Source of the DNA: PHAA01 sp022706565
Lineage (GTDB): Bacteria > Bacillota > Syntrophomonadia > Syntrophomonadales > Syntrophomonadaceae
Assembly (NCBI GenBank): GCA_040769385.1
Contig: JAXGLD010000005.1
Coordinates: 62,001 to 126,000, forward strand
Length of the DNA: 64,000 nt
Direction: 5' to 3'
Part shown: positions 43,302 through 52,558 of the stretch, in pieces
How positions within the stretch are numbered: position 1 is the first letter of the stretch
Layout: every line of letters begins with the position of its first letter
The notes under the pieces: model-generated
Seen by the model: only the letters and a program-made list of their open reading frames with translations
Database searches by the model: none
Told to the model about the DNA's origin: nothing
Position numbers and translations under genes: made by a program

Positions 43302-44696
43302 TCAATCCAAGGGCCGATTGAGGGTCTCGTTGGTGGCGGCCAGTACTTGTTCCAGTTCAGGGATGGCCTCGGGCCCAAAAACCGGGTCGGTGCCGGCTTT
43401 GATGGCGGCCAGGGTTTCTTCGATAGGAACCACCCGGAAGGTTCTTTTCTGGCCTACATAGTAGGGGTGGATATAGGTGGGTACATAATTTACCCCGGTT
43501 AGAACGGTCTTGTTCTCGGTAAGATACTTGCTGAATTGAAGGTTCAAGACCACCCCGCTGTTGCGTTCCACCCCGTTTTGGTTGCCCATGGAGTTGCCCA
43601 TGGAATAGATGACGAATTTATCCTGCCCGTTTACTTTCATGACTTCCATGGGCTGAATCACATGGGGATGGCTCCCGAGGATCACGTCCGCGCCGTTTTC
43701 GAATAGTTCCCGCGCCATCTGGCGCTGGGATGCGGTAGGGTAGGGGCTATATTCTATGCCCCAGTGGAGGATGAGCACCAACAGGTCTACTTGGGGACGC
43801 AGGGCGGTTATGTCCTTGATGATTTGCTCTTTATCCAGGAAGTTATAAAAGTGTGGTTTGTCGGCCGGGACCGGTATACCGTTGGTGGAATAACTGTAAG
43901 CCAGGTAGCCGACCTTTATTCCACGCAGGTCTTTGATTAGAAAACTTTGGCGTTCCTGCTCGGATTTGAAAGTGCCAGTGGTGTCGAGACCAGCCTGGCG
44001 CAACGTGTCCATGGTGCGCATGGCTCCCTGGTAACCGCGGTCCAAAATGTGGTTGTTGGCGGTGACGACCAGATCGAATCCGGCATTCTTCAGGGCCGGG
44101 GCGATCGCGTCAGGACTGTTGAACAGGGGATACCCGGTGTAGCCTGAGGATGGCCCGGCCAGGGCACATTCAAGGTTTACCGAGGCATAATCCCCGGCAG
44201 TCAGGAGATGTTTGATGGGGGCGTAGAGGTGGTCGTAATTGTAGCTCCCGTCTTTCAGTCCGGAAGCGATGACGGTATTGTGCATGAGGATATCACCGGT
44301 AGCAACCAGGTTGATGGTGGCGGCATCGGCCAGGACTGTTTGTTGGTCGGGTTCGGGAATGGAAAACAGCATATAGCGGCCGCTGTACATACGGCTGCTG
44401 ACCGTAGCCACAGCCCCGTTCTTGACGAATATGATGCCCGCTCCCATCTGCTCCTTAAAGGTCCAACCCCGGGACGCCATCATGTCGGTCAGAGCCTGCA
44501 TAGCATCGGTACTACGAGCCATGTATTTCTCCGTCTCGCCCGGTACCGCGGCTATATCAGCTGAACCGGTTTCCAACTGCCATGCCGTCGAAGCATAAGG
44601 CAGGAGACTGCCTTCCTGTTGGTAGAGGGGATAGAGCTTGAACCAGGCCAGCCCCAGCAAGAGCAGGATTAGGGACGCGGGTATGAGCTTGCGCAA
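43302..44696 (-). CDS. CapA-family metallophosphatase-like protein
   Basis: The protein of about 464 residues starts best at TTG 44696, nine bases after AGGAGG; a GTG further up would add 12 residues. An N-terminal anchor helix (LIPASLILLLLGLAWF) places the rest outside the cell. The CapA/PgsA metallophosphatase fold shows NLVATGDILMHN, SVNLECALAG, VTANNHILDRGY and LGSHPHVIQPMEV. Family members take part in poly-gamma-glutamate or capsule formation, though many of unknown role exist. No pgs/cap genes are nearby. An extra region of about 85 residues precedes the catalytic domain. Confidence 0.88.
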   Translation of the reverse strand: MRKLIPASLILLLLGLAWFKLYPLYQQEGSLLPYASTAWQLETGSADIAAVPGETEKYMARSTDAMQALTDMMASRGWTFKEQMGAGIIFVKNGAVATVSSRMYSGRYMLFSIPEPDQQTVLADAATINLVATGDILMHNTVIASGLKDGSYNYDHLYAPIKHLLTAGDYASVNLECALAGPSSGYTGYPLFNSPDAIAPALKNAGFDLVVTANNHILDRGYQGAMRTMDTLRQAGLDTTGTFKSEQERQSFLIKDLRGIKVGYLAYSYSTNGIPVPADKPHFYNFLDKEQIIKDITALRPQVDLLVLILHWGIEYSPYPTASQRQMARELFENGADVILGSHPHVIQPMEVMKVNGQDKFVIYSMGNSMGNQNGVERNSGVVLNLQFSKYLTENKTVLTGVNYVPTYIHPYYVGQKRTFRVVPIEETLAAIKAGTDPVFGPEAIPELEQVLAATNETLNRPLD

Positions 44697-44978
44697 TTTA
44701 GAGTTCCTCCTGACATTAGGTAGAATATTCACGATAAATGCTCGTCCAGATCGTCAACTTTCATCATTATAACTCATCCTACTGGCGGGGGAGTGTTTCC
44801 CAGGCGGTATATGCGGGGGGCAGAATCCAAAGATTTCGCGGTGGCAGTGCTGCCATGCAAATGAGCCAGACAAGAATGGCGCGATCAGGGATAGCCCTTG
44901 CCGGCCCCCCTATGGATTGGATAAAATGATTTATAACCGGTTCACGACCGGGTCAAATAAATGAATGGAGGGAACAGT

Positions 44979-45527
44979 ATGGCCAATCCTTACCGACTGG
45001 ATAGAAATGATACGGTCCTGGTCATCGTCGACCTGCAGGAGAAGCTGATGGCGGCCATGAAACACCGGGAGCAGGTTTACAGCAATACCCGGCTATTGGT
45101 GGCGGCAGCCAACCAGATGGGCATCCCGGTCATCATCACCGAGCAATACCCTCGCGGCCTGGGGCCTACTGTTGAGGAGATCAAGTCCAGCCTGGCAGAA
45201 TACACGTGTATAGAGAAAATCAAGTTTTCCGCTTTCGATGACATGAAGGATGTATTAGCGGCCACTAACCGCAAAACCGTCCTCATGACCGGCAGCGAGA
45301 CTCACGTATGCGTATTCCAGACCACCTGTGACCTTATAGAAGCCGGGCACATCGTGCATGTAGTTAAAGATGCGGTCTGTTCGCGTTTCAAGAACAATTT
45401 CAAAAACGGCCTCGATCTAATGAAGGGGGCGGGAGCGATTATCACCAATGCGGAGACGGTGGTATTTGATTTGATGGGGATATCCGGCACACCGGAGTTT
45501 AAGGCTATTTCCCCGTTGGTGAAATAA
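44979..45527 (+). CDS. Isochorismatase-family cysteine hydrolase
   Basis: This protein of about 182 residues from ATG 44979 (GGAGGG upstream) has the Rossmann-like isochorismatase fold: VLVIVDLQEKL with the catalytic Asp, a Lys in EKIKFSAF, and GSETHVCVFQT with the nucleophilic Cys. Family members hydrolyse isochorismate, nicotinamide or related amides; this subgroup resembles the YcaC-like proteins of unknown substrate. It stands alone between the CapA-like gene and the EF-G gene. Confidence 0.88.
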   Translation: MANPYRLDRNDTVLVIVDLQEKLMAAMKHREQVYSNTRLLVAAANQMGIPVIITEQYPRGLGPTVEEIKSSLAEYTCIEKIKFSAFDDMKDVLAATNRKTVLMTGSETHVCVFQTTCDLIEAGHIVHVVKDAVCSRFKNNFKNGLDLMKGAGAIITNAETVVFDLMGISGTPEFKAISPLVK

Positions 45528-45538
45528 AGGAATTTTCC

Positions 45539-45567
45539 TTGACAATTACTGCTTAACCTCATAAAAT
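45539..45567 (+). promoter_or_regulatory. Sigma-A promoter of the EF-G gene
   Basis: TTGACA (45539-45544), a 17-base spacer and TAAAAT (45562-45567) stand about 120 bases upstream of the EF-G start. Confidence 0.7.
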
Positions 45568-45687
45568 ATAACCTTGGGCGCATTAATGGAAACGAACCAA
45601 GGAATACTAAGAACCTGAGTTATATGCGGCACTACAGTATGTAATGCCGTTAAATTTTTGGTTTATTTAAGGAGTGGAAGATTCCCC

Positions 45688-47706
45688 ATGTTTGAGAACT
45701 TCAGAAATATAGGTATTATTGCTCATATCGATGCCGGTAAAACCACTACCACCGAGCGCATACTCTATTACACCGGCCTGACCCACAAAGTGGGGGAGAC
45801 CCACGACGGAGCCAGTGTCATGGACTACCTGGATGTGGAGAAGGAACGCGGAATTACGGTAACCTCCGCCGCTACCAAATGTGTCTGGAAAGGGGTCAGC
45901 ATCAACATTATCGATACACCCGGGCACGTGGATTTCACCGCTGAGGTCGAACGCAGTCTGCGAATCCTGGATGGGGCGGTGGTTATTTTCTGCGGCAAAG
46001 GCGGGGTGGAACCCCAATCGGAGACGGTATGGCGCCAGGCTGACAAGTACCGGGTGCCGCGCATTGCCTACGTAAACAAAATGGATGCCATCGGGGCTGA
46101 CTTCCACCGGGTGGTGGAACAGATAAAAAAGCGACTGGGCGGCAATCCCTTGATTTTGACCCTGCCGGTTTTCGAGGATGAGGTGTTTACCGGCGTTATT
46201 GACCTGATTAAAATGAATTACCAGACCTTTGCAGGCAGCCTGGGCAATGATGTTAAAGAAACCGCCATTCCCGAGCAATACGTTGAGGAAGCTGAGCGTT
46301 GGCGCCTGGAATTGGTGGAGAAAATGGCTGAGACTAGTGAGGAATTACTCGATCTTTATTATAATAATCAGCCCATAACCGACCAACAATTGGTGGCTGC
46401 CATCCGTGCCAATGTTATCAACGCTAGTGTGGTCCCGGTTATTTGCGGCAGTTCCTACCGTAACATCGGGGTGCAGACCCTGTTGGACACGGTGGTCAAT
46501 TACCTGCCTTCGCCCCTTGATGTGGAAGCCATCAAAGCGGTTGAAATTGACACGGGCAAAAAGATGGAGATCCAGCCCCAGGATGATATCACGGCCGCCC
46601 TGATATTCAAGATAGTCAGTGACCGTCACGTGGGCAAGCTGGCTTTCACCCGGGTGTACTCGGGTTCGATCAAAACCGGGTCCTACGTATTCAACAGCAC
46701 CAAGGGCAAAAAGGAGAGGGTAGGGCGGATAGTAAAAATGCACGCCAACCACCGGGAGGAGATCGAAGAGGTTAAAGCGGGCGACATAGCCGCTCTTATC
46801 GGGCTTAAGGATGTGGGCACCGGGGATACCATCTGCGATGGAGCCATGCCGGTGCTGCTGGAATCGATAGAATTCCCCGAACCAGTCATCCAGATTGCCA
46901 TCGAGCCTCGCACCCAGTCCGACCAGGGCAGGATTTCCGAAGCCCTGGCCAAGATATCGGCGGAAGACCCGACCTTCCGGATGATCTACAATAAGGAGAC
47001 CGGGCAAACCCTGCTGTCGGGTATGGGTGAGCTGCACCTGGAGATTATTACCGAGCGCCTGGCCAAGGAATTCCATGTAGGCATAAATGTCGGCCAGCCG
47101 GAGGTAGCTTATAAAGAGACCATCACCCGGAGCGCCGAGCACGAGACCCGCTTTGTCAAGCAGACCGGAGGCAGGGGGCAGTTTGCCCACGTGGTGCTGA
47201 GACTGGAACCGGCTGAAGATTTTGAATTCGTGAGCAAGGTAGTAGGCGGGGCGGTCCCGCGGGAATATATACCGGCGGTAGAGTCGGGGGTCAGGCAGGC
47301 TCTGGAGGAGGGCGTCCTGAAAGGATATCCAGTGGTCAACGTCAAAGCCAGCCTACTGGATGGTTCCTTCCATGAAGTGGACTCGTCCGAGATGGCTTTC
47401 CGTACGGCAGCCATGATGGCCGCCCGGGAATGCCTGAAGAAAGCCGGTCCGATGCTGATGGAACCGGTCATGCGGCTGGAAGTGACCTCGCCGGAGGAAT
47501 TCACCGGCAACATCATCAACAACATCAGCAACCGCCGCGGCAAGCTGGATTCGATGGAGATGCACAACAGCACCCAAATCATCCGTGGTTATGTTCCCCT
47601 GGCCGAGATGTTTGGCTATTCCACGGTGCTGCGCTCCAGCACCCAGGGAAGGGCTGGATTCTCTATGGAATTCTCCCATTATGAGGAGAAAAACATCGCA
47701 TCTTGA
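45688..47706 (+). CDS. fusA: Elongation factor G (stand-alone copy)
   Basis: This 672-residue translational GTPase starts at ATG 45688. G1 is AHIDAGKTTTTERILYYTG, the switch region is EKERGITVTSAAT, G3 is DTPGHVDF and G4 is YVNKMDAIG. Domain IV carries the conserved GGRGQFAHVVLR. It has the canonical EF-G1 architecture for ribosome translocation. It lies outside any str operon (no rpsL, rpsG or tuf nearby) and has its own promoter and terminator, so it may be a second EF-G1 copy with a special role or timing. A more diverged paralogue lies at 54223. Confidence 0.92.
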   Translation: MFENFRNIGIIAHIDAGKTTTTERILYYTGLTHKVGETHDGASVMDYLDVEKERGITVTSAATKCVWKGVSINIIDTPGHVDFTAEVERSLRILDGAVVIFCGKGGVEPQSETVWRQADKYRVPRIAYVNKMDAIGADFHRVVEQIKKRLGGNPLILTLPVFEDEVFTGVIDLIKMNYQTFAGSLGNDVKETAIPEQYVEEAERWRLELVEKMAETSEELLDLYYNNQPITDQQLVAAIRANVINASVVPVICGSSYRNIGVQTLLDTVVNYLPSPLDVEAIKAVEIDTGKKMEIQPQDDITAALIFKIVSDRHVGKLAFTRVYSGSIKTGSYVFNSTKGKKERVGRIVKMHANHREEIEEVKAGDIAALIGLKDVGTGDTICDGAMPVLLESIEFPEPVIQIAIEPRTQSDQGRISEALAKISAEDPTFRMIYNKETGQTLLSGMGELHLEIITERLAKEFHVGINVGQPEVAYKETITRSAEHETRFVKQTGGRGQFAHVVLRLEPAEDFEFVSKVVGGAVPREYIPAVESGVRQALEEGVLKGYPVVNVKASLLDGSFHEVDSSEMAFRTAAMMAARECLKKAGPMLMEPVMRLEVTSPEEFTGNIINNISNRRGKLDSMEMHNSTQIIRGYVPLAEMFGYSTVLRSSTQGRAGFSMEFSHYEEKNIAS

Positions 47707-47782
47707 TTGGGAGGCACGTATAAGCAGCCTGTCCTGATTTTGTAAAATTCAAAAGTCAATAAGGTCATATCCGATAAAAAAA

Positions 47783-47810
47783 GGCCCGCTTATCAACAGC
47801 GGGTCTTTTT
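47783..47810. terminator. Intrinsic terminator between EF-G and the anti-sigma gene
   Basis: GGCCCGCT and AGCGGGTC pair and are followed by five T residues; a run of A precedes the stem. It can serve both the EF-G gene and the convergent anti-sigma gene. Confidence 0.8.
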
Positions 47811-47875
47811 GATCTGGCCTATCGATCAGTTTTTGCTTGAAACATATAGTCTAGATTAGCTAGGTTCGGCAGCGA

Positions 47876-48907
47876 CTACTGAAATCTAACCGTGTTGGCC
47901 AGATTGGTGAGCTCCTCCACTGACACATTGCCGGAATAGGTGACCGTTATCATCTTGTCACCCAGCTTAACCCAGCGGGACAAGCTGTTTATACCTTCCG
48001 TGCTGGCCTTTTCAAGAGCCTGCATCTGTACCTCGGGTTCGATGTAGGGGTCTAACGTTATCTGTACCTTGGCCAGACCGTCCAGGCTGGCGTAATCATA
48101 TACCGTTCGGCTGCTGGAGCTGATGTCTACCTCCACCAACTGCAGGTGGGGGGGGATATTCACCGGGGTAAGGACCGGTTCGATGTTTTCTACCACCTCT
48201 GCTGAGCCGTTTCTGGTGGCCATGGGAGACATAATTGAAGGATCGGATGTCCTCAGCATTAATACTTCCGGCTGTTCGGGTTGGTAAGCAAGGGATTTCT
48301 GAATGGGAACATCCTCTTCCGGGATGGCATCTGCAGCGGAATTCAGTTTGGTGCCAAGGACTGAAGGCAGGGATGGGGTTTCGGCAGGAGCGTCGAGCAT
48401 GATGGAGGTACTGGGAGTCTCTGCTTCGTCACCAGAACGCGGCGCAGCAGCCATATCTTGAGAACCCTGCTTTTCTGCCAATAACTCCGTGGTCCTCCCA
48501 TTGGCCGGGGTGGAAACCACCAAAGGGGCCATGCTGTCGTTGCCATACCCGGAATTGTCGGCCACATTCACAGCAGACGGGTTTTTCAGCAATTGGGGCA
48601 CAAACAGGATTAAAACCACTACTGCCGCTGCGGCAATGCCACTGTACCGAAATTTGCGGTTGTAGAATATCCCCGGTCTCCGGCGCACCGAGCCGATCGA
48701 CTCCATAACCCGGGAAGTGAAATCGGGGGATAGGGGCGGAATATCGGAAGTATCTCGCAATACCTCGTTTTCCAGCCGGGTCAGCTGGTAAAGTTGCTGA
48801 CAGGTTGGGCATTCCTTAAGGTGTTTGCTGATCTTGAGGTATGTCTGGGGGGAAACGGAATCGTCGCAATAGTCTTCGATCTGGCTACTTAACTCCCGAC
48901 AATCCAT
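47876..48907 (-). CDS. Anti-sigma factor with zinc-finger N-terminus
   Basis: The protein of about 343 residues starts at ATG 48907 with GGGGGAAG upstream. Its N-terminal anti-sigma zinc-finger domain has the pattern H-x3-C-x2-C (KHLKECPTCQQLYQL). One membrane helix follows (YSGIAAAAVVVLILFV), and then a Ser/Pro-rich linker and a beta-rich extracytoplasmic domain. It should hold the co-encoded ECF sigma factor at the membrane until a signal arrives. The gene overlaps the sigma gene by 23 bases, so production is coupled. The signal sensed is unknown. Confidence 0.85.
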   Translation of the reverse strand: MDCRELSSQIEDYCDDSVSPQTYLKISKHLKECPTCQQLYQLTRLENEVLRDTSDIPPLSPDFTSRVMESIGSVRRRPGIFYNRKFRYSGIAAAAVVVLILFVPQLLKNPSAVNVADNSGYGNDSMAPLVVSTPANGRTTELLAEKQGSQDMAAAPRSGDEAETPSTSIMLDAPAETPSLPSVLGTKLNSAADAIPEEDVPIQKSLAYQPEQPEVLMLRTSDPSIMSPMATRNGSAEVVENIEPVLTPVNIPPHLQLVEVDISSSSRTVYDYASLDGLAKVQITLDPYIEPEVQMQALEKASTEGINSLSRWVKLGDKMITVTYSGNVSVEELTNLANTVRFQ

Positions 48908-49478
48908 TTTGCTTCCCCCTTTCATCCCTGTTTTTTATTATCGCTTTCCGCATCGACTTACGAGCCCGGTGGATCTTGACTTCTACGTTTTCTTTGGTGA
49001 TTCCCAGCGCCTCCGCAATCTCCTGGTTATCCATATCCAACTGGTAGCGCATCGCCAGCACTATCTGGTAGTTCTCAGGGAGTGAGGAGAAGGCCTTTTT
49101 TATCTCCGCCTTCATCTCATTGCGTTCCAGGAACAACTGGGGATCGCCATAATCATAATGGTTTCCCGGTTCCTGCAGACTGTAGGATTCATCGAAATTC
49201 AAGGTAATCACTTTGTTCTTTTTACGCAACGCGCTAATAGTAGTATTAACGGCAATTTTGTAAATCCAGGGGGCGAATCTTTTACCGCGATCATACTGAT
49301 ACAGCTTCTGGTAAACGGTGATGAACACATCCTGGCAGATATCCTCGGCTTCTTGGTATTGGCCGGTCATACGGTATATAATAGTAAACACCGAATTTTT
49401 GTAACGGTTTATCAGTTGCTCGAAAGCCGATGCATCACCACGTAGAGTTCTGGCGGTCAGCGTCTCGTCGGTCGGCAC
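48885..49478 (-). CDS. ECF RNA polymerase sigma factor
   Basis: This 197-residue sigma-70 family protein starts at GTG 49478 behind GGAGG. It has region 2 (FEQLINRYKNSVFTIIYRMT, then AEDICQDVFITVYQKL and FAPWIYKIAVNT) and region 4 (LPENYQIVLAMRYQLDMDNQ, then IAEALGITKENVEVKIHRAR). It resembles the SigW group and would direct RNA polymerase to envelope-stress-type promoters. The next gene is its anti-sigma factor. A promoter of matching ECF type lies just upstream (49507-49534), suggesting autoregulation. Confidence 0.92.
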   Translation of the reverse strand: MPTDETLTARTLRGDASAFEQLINRYKNSVFTIIYRMTGQYQEAEDICQDVFITVYQKLYQYDRGKRFAPWIYKIAVNTTISALRKKNKVITLNFDESYSLQEPGNHYDYGDPQLFLERNEMKAEIKKAFSSLPENYQIVLAMRYQLDMDNQEIAEALGITKENVEVKIHRARKSMRKAIIKNRDERGKQNGLSGVK

Positions 49479-49506
49479 AATGTGATCCTCCGTTCACTCT
49501 ATTCTA

Positions 49507-49534
49507 TATACGGATGGTGTCTAAGTAACTTGCA
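49507..49534 (-). promoter_or_regulatory. Candidate autoregulatory ECF promoter
   Basis: Read on the minus strand, TGCAAG, 16 bases and CGTATA occur 29 bases before the GTG start of the sigma gene. The -10 CGTATA and the spacing match the SigW-type pattern TGAAAC-N16-CGTA; the -35 matches only partly. Confidence 0.5.
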
Positions 49535-49642
49535 CTGGTAATTACCTAATAATGATAGCACGAATTGCTTGTTCCGTTGAAAGAAAATTCACATGGCCCA
49601 CGGATGGAAAGGCTGTCCGATCCGGTCAAGTGGGGGTTGGTC

Positions 49643-50107
49643 ATGAAGATAGTGGTGGATGCAGATGCTTGTCCGGTCCAGGATATCATAGAGGCGGTGG
49701 CCCAGCGCTGCCAACTTGAGGTGGTGCTGGTATCCAACATCCATCATCAGTTACAGAGTCGTTATGCATCGATTGTAATGGTGGATGCCGCGTCTCAAGC
49801 AGCCGATCTGGCCATAATGAACATGGTCTGCTCTGGGGATATAGTAGTGACCCAGGACTATGGACTGGCTTCCATGGTGATAGCCAAGGGCAGTTTCGCC
49901 CTGGACCCATCAGGTAGGATCTACAGCAACGATAACATCGACGAGCTGCTGATGAGTCGCTACCTCGGTCAGAAGGCACGCCAGGCGGGAAAGAGGACCA
50001 AGGGCCCGCGCAAACGTACCAAACCGGATGATGATTGTTTCACCAGAAGCTTGGAGAGGATCATCTTGGAAAATAATCTCTGGCCGCATAGCCGCGAAAA
50101 GGGTTAG
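49643..50107 (+). CDS. UPF0178 (YaiI/YqxD) family protein
   Basis: This 154-residue protein from ATG 49643 starts MKIVVDADACPVQDII, the hallmark of the UPF0178 family (D-A-D-A-C-P), followed by VVTQDYGLASMVIAKG and a basic C-terminal segment (RTKGPRKRTKPDD). The fold is related to PIN-like nuclease domains, but the function is not established. Only a weak GGGG ribosome site precedes the start. It lies just upstream of the Mrp gene. Confidence 0.9.
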   Translation: MKIVVDADACPVQDIIEAVAQRCQLEVVLVSNIHHQLQSRYASIVMVDAASQAADLAIMNMVCSGDIVVTQDYGLASMVIAKGSFALDPSGRIYSNDNIDELLMSRYLGQKARQAGKRTKGPRKRTKPDDDCFTRSLERIILENNLWPHSREKG

Positions 50108-50210
50108 AATAATATTGCTCAATAGTGGACCACGCATAGTGAAACCCGGGTTTCGGGGAACAATGGAGAATGAACCCTGAAGCCTTCGATAAACGAAAGG
50201 AGCTTGTAAA

Positions 50211-51053
50211 ATGTCTGACAAATGCAATACCTGTCCATCCAGCGGCACCTGCGGGGTTCCACCCGAATCCTGCGGAGTGGAGATCGAACCCAGCCTGCTG
50301 GGCAAACGCAATAATATCCGCAACCTGATCGTAGTCATGAGCGGTAAAGGCGGAGTCGGCAAATCCTCGGTGACAGGATTGGTGGCTGCAGCGCTGGCCA
50401 AGCAGGGCAAGAAGGTGGGGGTACTGGATGCCGATATCACTGGTCCCAGCCAGCCACGGGCTTTCGGCTTGACCGGACCGGTGCCTATGAAGGCTTCTGA
50501 TTATGGGATAATTCCGCCCAGCGGACCCCTGGGGATAAAGATCCTGTCGGTCAATTTTTTCCTGCCCAACGAAGATGACCCGGTGGTCTGGCGCGGGCCG
50601 ATGCTGGCAGGAGCGGTGAATCAGTTCTGGAGAGAGGCTGACTGGGGCGAGCTCGATTACATGATCGTGGACCTGCCGCCGGGTACCGGCGACGTGCCAT
50701 TGACAGTGATGCAGTCCCTGCCTGTCAAAGGCATCATTATTGTCTCTTCACCTCAGGAGCTGGTGGCCATGGTAGTGAAGAAGACCATCAAGATGGCCCG
50801 CAAGATGGATATTCCAATCCTGGGCCTGGTGGAAAACATGAGTTATGCGGTGTGTGCTCACTGCGACGAGAAACTGGAGATATTCGGCAAGAGCCAGGGG
50901 GCTCAGGTGGCGGCTGATAGCGGCATCGACTTTCTCGGCAGCCTGCCCTGGGATATGAAACTGAACCAACTGATTGACCAGGGCAAAATAACCGAATACC
51001 AATCTTCCGATGTCGACAATATAGTAGTCCAGATTATGGAAAAACTGCCCTGA
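50211..51053 (+). CDS. Mrp/NBP35-family Fe-S carrier ATPase
   Basis: This 280-residue P-loop ATPase has a Cys-rich N-terminus (CNTCPSSGTCGVPPESC), the deviant Walker A VMSGKGGVGKSSV, the DADITGPSQPR switch, and IVDLPPGTGDVPL. A C-terminal C-x2-C (VCAHCDEK) binds the bridging cluster. Such proteins load Fe-S clusters onto target enzymes. ATG 50211 follows AAAGGAG. The gene seems monocistronic; the NifU-like protein captured by the island (10114) would belong to the same pathway. Confidence 0.92.
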   Translation: MSDKCNTCPSSGTCGVPPESCGVEIEPSLLGKRNNIRNLIVVMSGKGGVGKSSVTGLVAAALAKQGKKVGVLDADITGPSQPRAFGLTGPVPMKASDYGIIPPSGPLGIKILSVNFFLPNEDDPVVWRGPMLAGAVNQFWREADWGELDYMIVDLPPGTGDVPLTVMQSLPVKGIIIVSSPQELVAMVVKKTIKMARKMDIPILGLVENMSYAVCAHCDEKLEIFGKSQGAQVAADSGIDFLGSLPWDMKLNQLIDQGKITEYQSSDVDNIVVQIMEKLP

Positions 51054-51286
51054 TGTGCGCAAGCTCTTCACCTTTAATGACAACGGAGTCATGGCTGTGT
51101 ATAAATAGATTGCGTATAAACAGGCATACAGGAAATGGTTTGAACACATACAAATCTGACATTGACCTAATGAGGATTTCTTAACTATAATCTTATTAAA
51201 GAACGGAGTCATGCGTATTCTGTATTAGAATATACTTTATTATTCATTTCTCCGGTCTCTTTGACATATAACGGGGGGGGATACAC

Positions 51287-51433
51287 ATGGTTACCGGATT
51301 ATTAATGGATCTGAAGAAGATTTTTGCCGATCTTGCCTCTACATTGATCCTGGGGAAAAACAAAGATGCCGCTGCTTTGGCGATGGATCTTTCGGAGAAG
51401 AGCCGGGCCCTGGCCGAGGAATTGGCCAAATAG
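51287..51433 (+). CDS. Small helical protein, 48 residues, unknown
   Basis: ATG 51287 lies six bases after a run of G residues (ACGGGGGGGG) and opens a 48-codon frame ending TAG 51431. The peptide reads MDLKKIFADLASTLILG and then LAMDLSEKSRALAEELAK, an amphipathic helical pattern. No family is recognised. A clear terminator follows at 51484, so a short monocistronic transcript is likely. Confidence 0.5.
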   Translation: MVTGLLMDLKKIFADLASTLILGKNKDAAALAMDLSEKSRALAEELAK

Positions 51434-51483
51434 ATTGGCCCACCAAGATCGGGCGGTAATTGTATAGATCAGTGTTAATGAAG

Positions 51484-51507
51484 GCGCCGCTAATTTACGG
51501 CGCTTTT
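51484..51507 (+). terminator. Intrinsic terminator
   Basis: GCGCCG and CGGCGC pair around CTAATTTA and are followed by TTTT. It lies about 50 bases after the small gene at 51287. Confidence 0.7.
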
Positions 51508-51684
51508 GCTATGTGCGGGGGTGGGAGTTTAGAAGACCGCTCGCGTGGAGATGTTAATGGTGGGGGCAAAAACAATCCCTGGATAATGACTTCATGGGTA
51601 ATCATGATGGGGGATAAATGCTATCATATTAAGGAAGATACTGGTTCATCCAATCGACAACGGTAAAGAAAGCGAGGTTAAGTG

Positions 51685-52251
51685 ATGTTAAAGACATTAC
51701 TGGTGAAGGAAGAGATCAAATACGACGCTTCACAGTTGCGGCCCCATTGGATTTATCGCAACCATGGGCTTTTGGGAGACGCTATCGTAGCCTTTTTTGG
51801 ACCGGTCCAGGTGGAGACGGAAAAAATGATGGATCTGAAGGATATCCGGGAAAAGGAGGCTATCTATTCACCGCGAATGCTGAGCTTTATAGCCGAGCAT
51901 TTCGATACCGACCTGGAAAAGGCCATCTACCGTCAGTTCATCCTTACCATGGCGATCAAGGAGGAGCTGGAGGGTAGGGAAATCCAGCTGCAGCGTATCG
52001 GCGATGACCTGTATCAGGACCGGGCCAAGCTGTCGGTGTCGATAGCTACCAGTACAGTGGTTTCAACACTGATTCATACCGGTATCAATGTCGAAACCCA
52101 TGGCACTCCGGTCAAGACCATTGGATTGAACGAACTGGGTGTGACCGACCTGTCTGCTTTTGCCCAGAATGTGATGCTGCGCTATAAGATGGAGTTGGAG
52201 CGCATCTACGAAGCTCGCTGCAAGGCAAGGGCGGTCGTATTCGATTTATAG
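51685..52251 (+). CDS. DUF366 family protein
   Basis: This 188-residue protein matches the DUF366 pattern: YDASQLRPHWIYRNHGLLGD at the start, then AFFGPVQVETEKMMDLKD and DRAKLSVSIATSTVVSTLIH. Proteins of this family occur in archaea and anaerobic bacteria with no known function. ATG 51685 follows GAGGTTAAG; a GTG one codon earlier is possible. It stands alone between two terminator-like regions. Confidence 0.8.
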   Translation: MLKTLLVKEEIKYDASQLRPHWIYRNHGLLGDAIVAFFGPVQVETEKMMDLKDIREKEAIYSPRMLSFIAEHFDTDLEKAIYRQFILTMAIKEELEGREIQLQRIGDDLYQDRAKLSVSIATSTVVSTLIHTGINVETHGTPVKTIGLNELGVTDLSAFAQNVMLRYKMELERIYEARCKARAVVFDL

Positions 52252-52353
52252 ATCCAAACCAGAGCCAACGGTGCGCGAGGGCGATCGGCCGGCATATCTT
52301 GTCAAAGGCGGGAGCTTAATTTAGAATATATAGATGTGGAAAGGAGAGGCGCC

Positions 52354-52533
52354 TTGGCCGATAAAGACGAAGGAAAGCTGGAGCTCATCGCTCGCCAGAA
52401 TTTTCCTGCCAATACTGATTTGGTGAAAGTAGTGGATTTTCTCAATAAGAGTCTCAAAAGCAAGCATGTCATGTTCGGAGTGAGCAAAGACCGCGAAAAG
52501 GACCAGATGATCATTTCTATTTACGAGGTTTGA
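52354..52533 (+). CDS. YpmA-like (DUF4264) small protein
   Basis: This protein of about 59 residues starts at TTG 52354, seven bases after AAAGGAG; a GTG upstream would add six residues. The sequence VVDFLNKSLKSKHVMFGVSK, then DQMIISIYEV, matches YpmA-like DUF4264 proteins of Firmicutes. Function unknown. The signal peptidase gene starts 25 bases downstream and may be co-transcribed. Confidence 0.75.
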   Translation: MADKDEGKLELIARQNFPANTDLVKVVDFLNKSLKSKHVMFGVSKDREKDQMIISIYEV

Positions 52534-52558
52534 TATCCAGCCTGATTTGAGGTGGCAA

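Noticed and set aside
47109..47582. Long minus-strand frames inside the EF-G gene and similar frames opposite other GC-rich genes
   Set aside because: They are mirror frames of strongly conserved plus-strand genes and have no own ribosome sites or recognisable products.
49565..49642. Longer UPF0178 protein starting upstream
   Set aside because: The family begins at M-K-I-V-V-D-A-D; the upstream 26 codons have no homologous counterpart.
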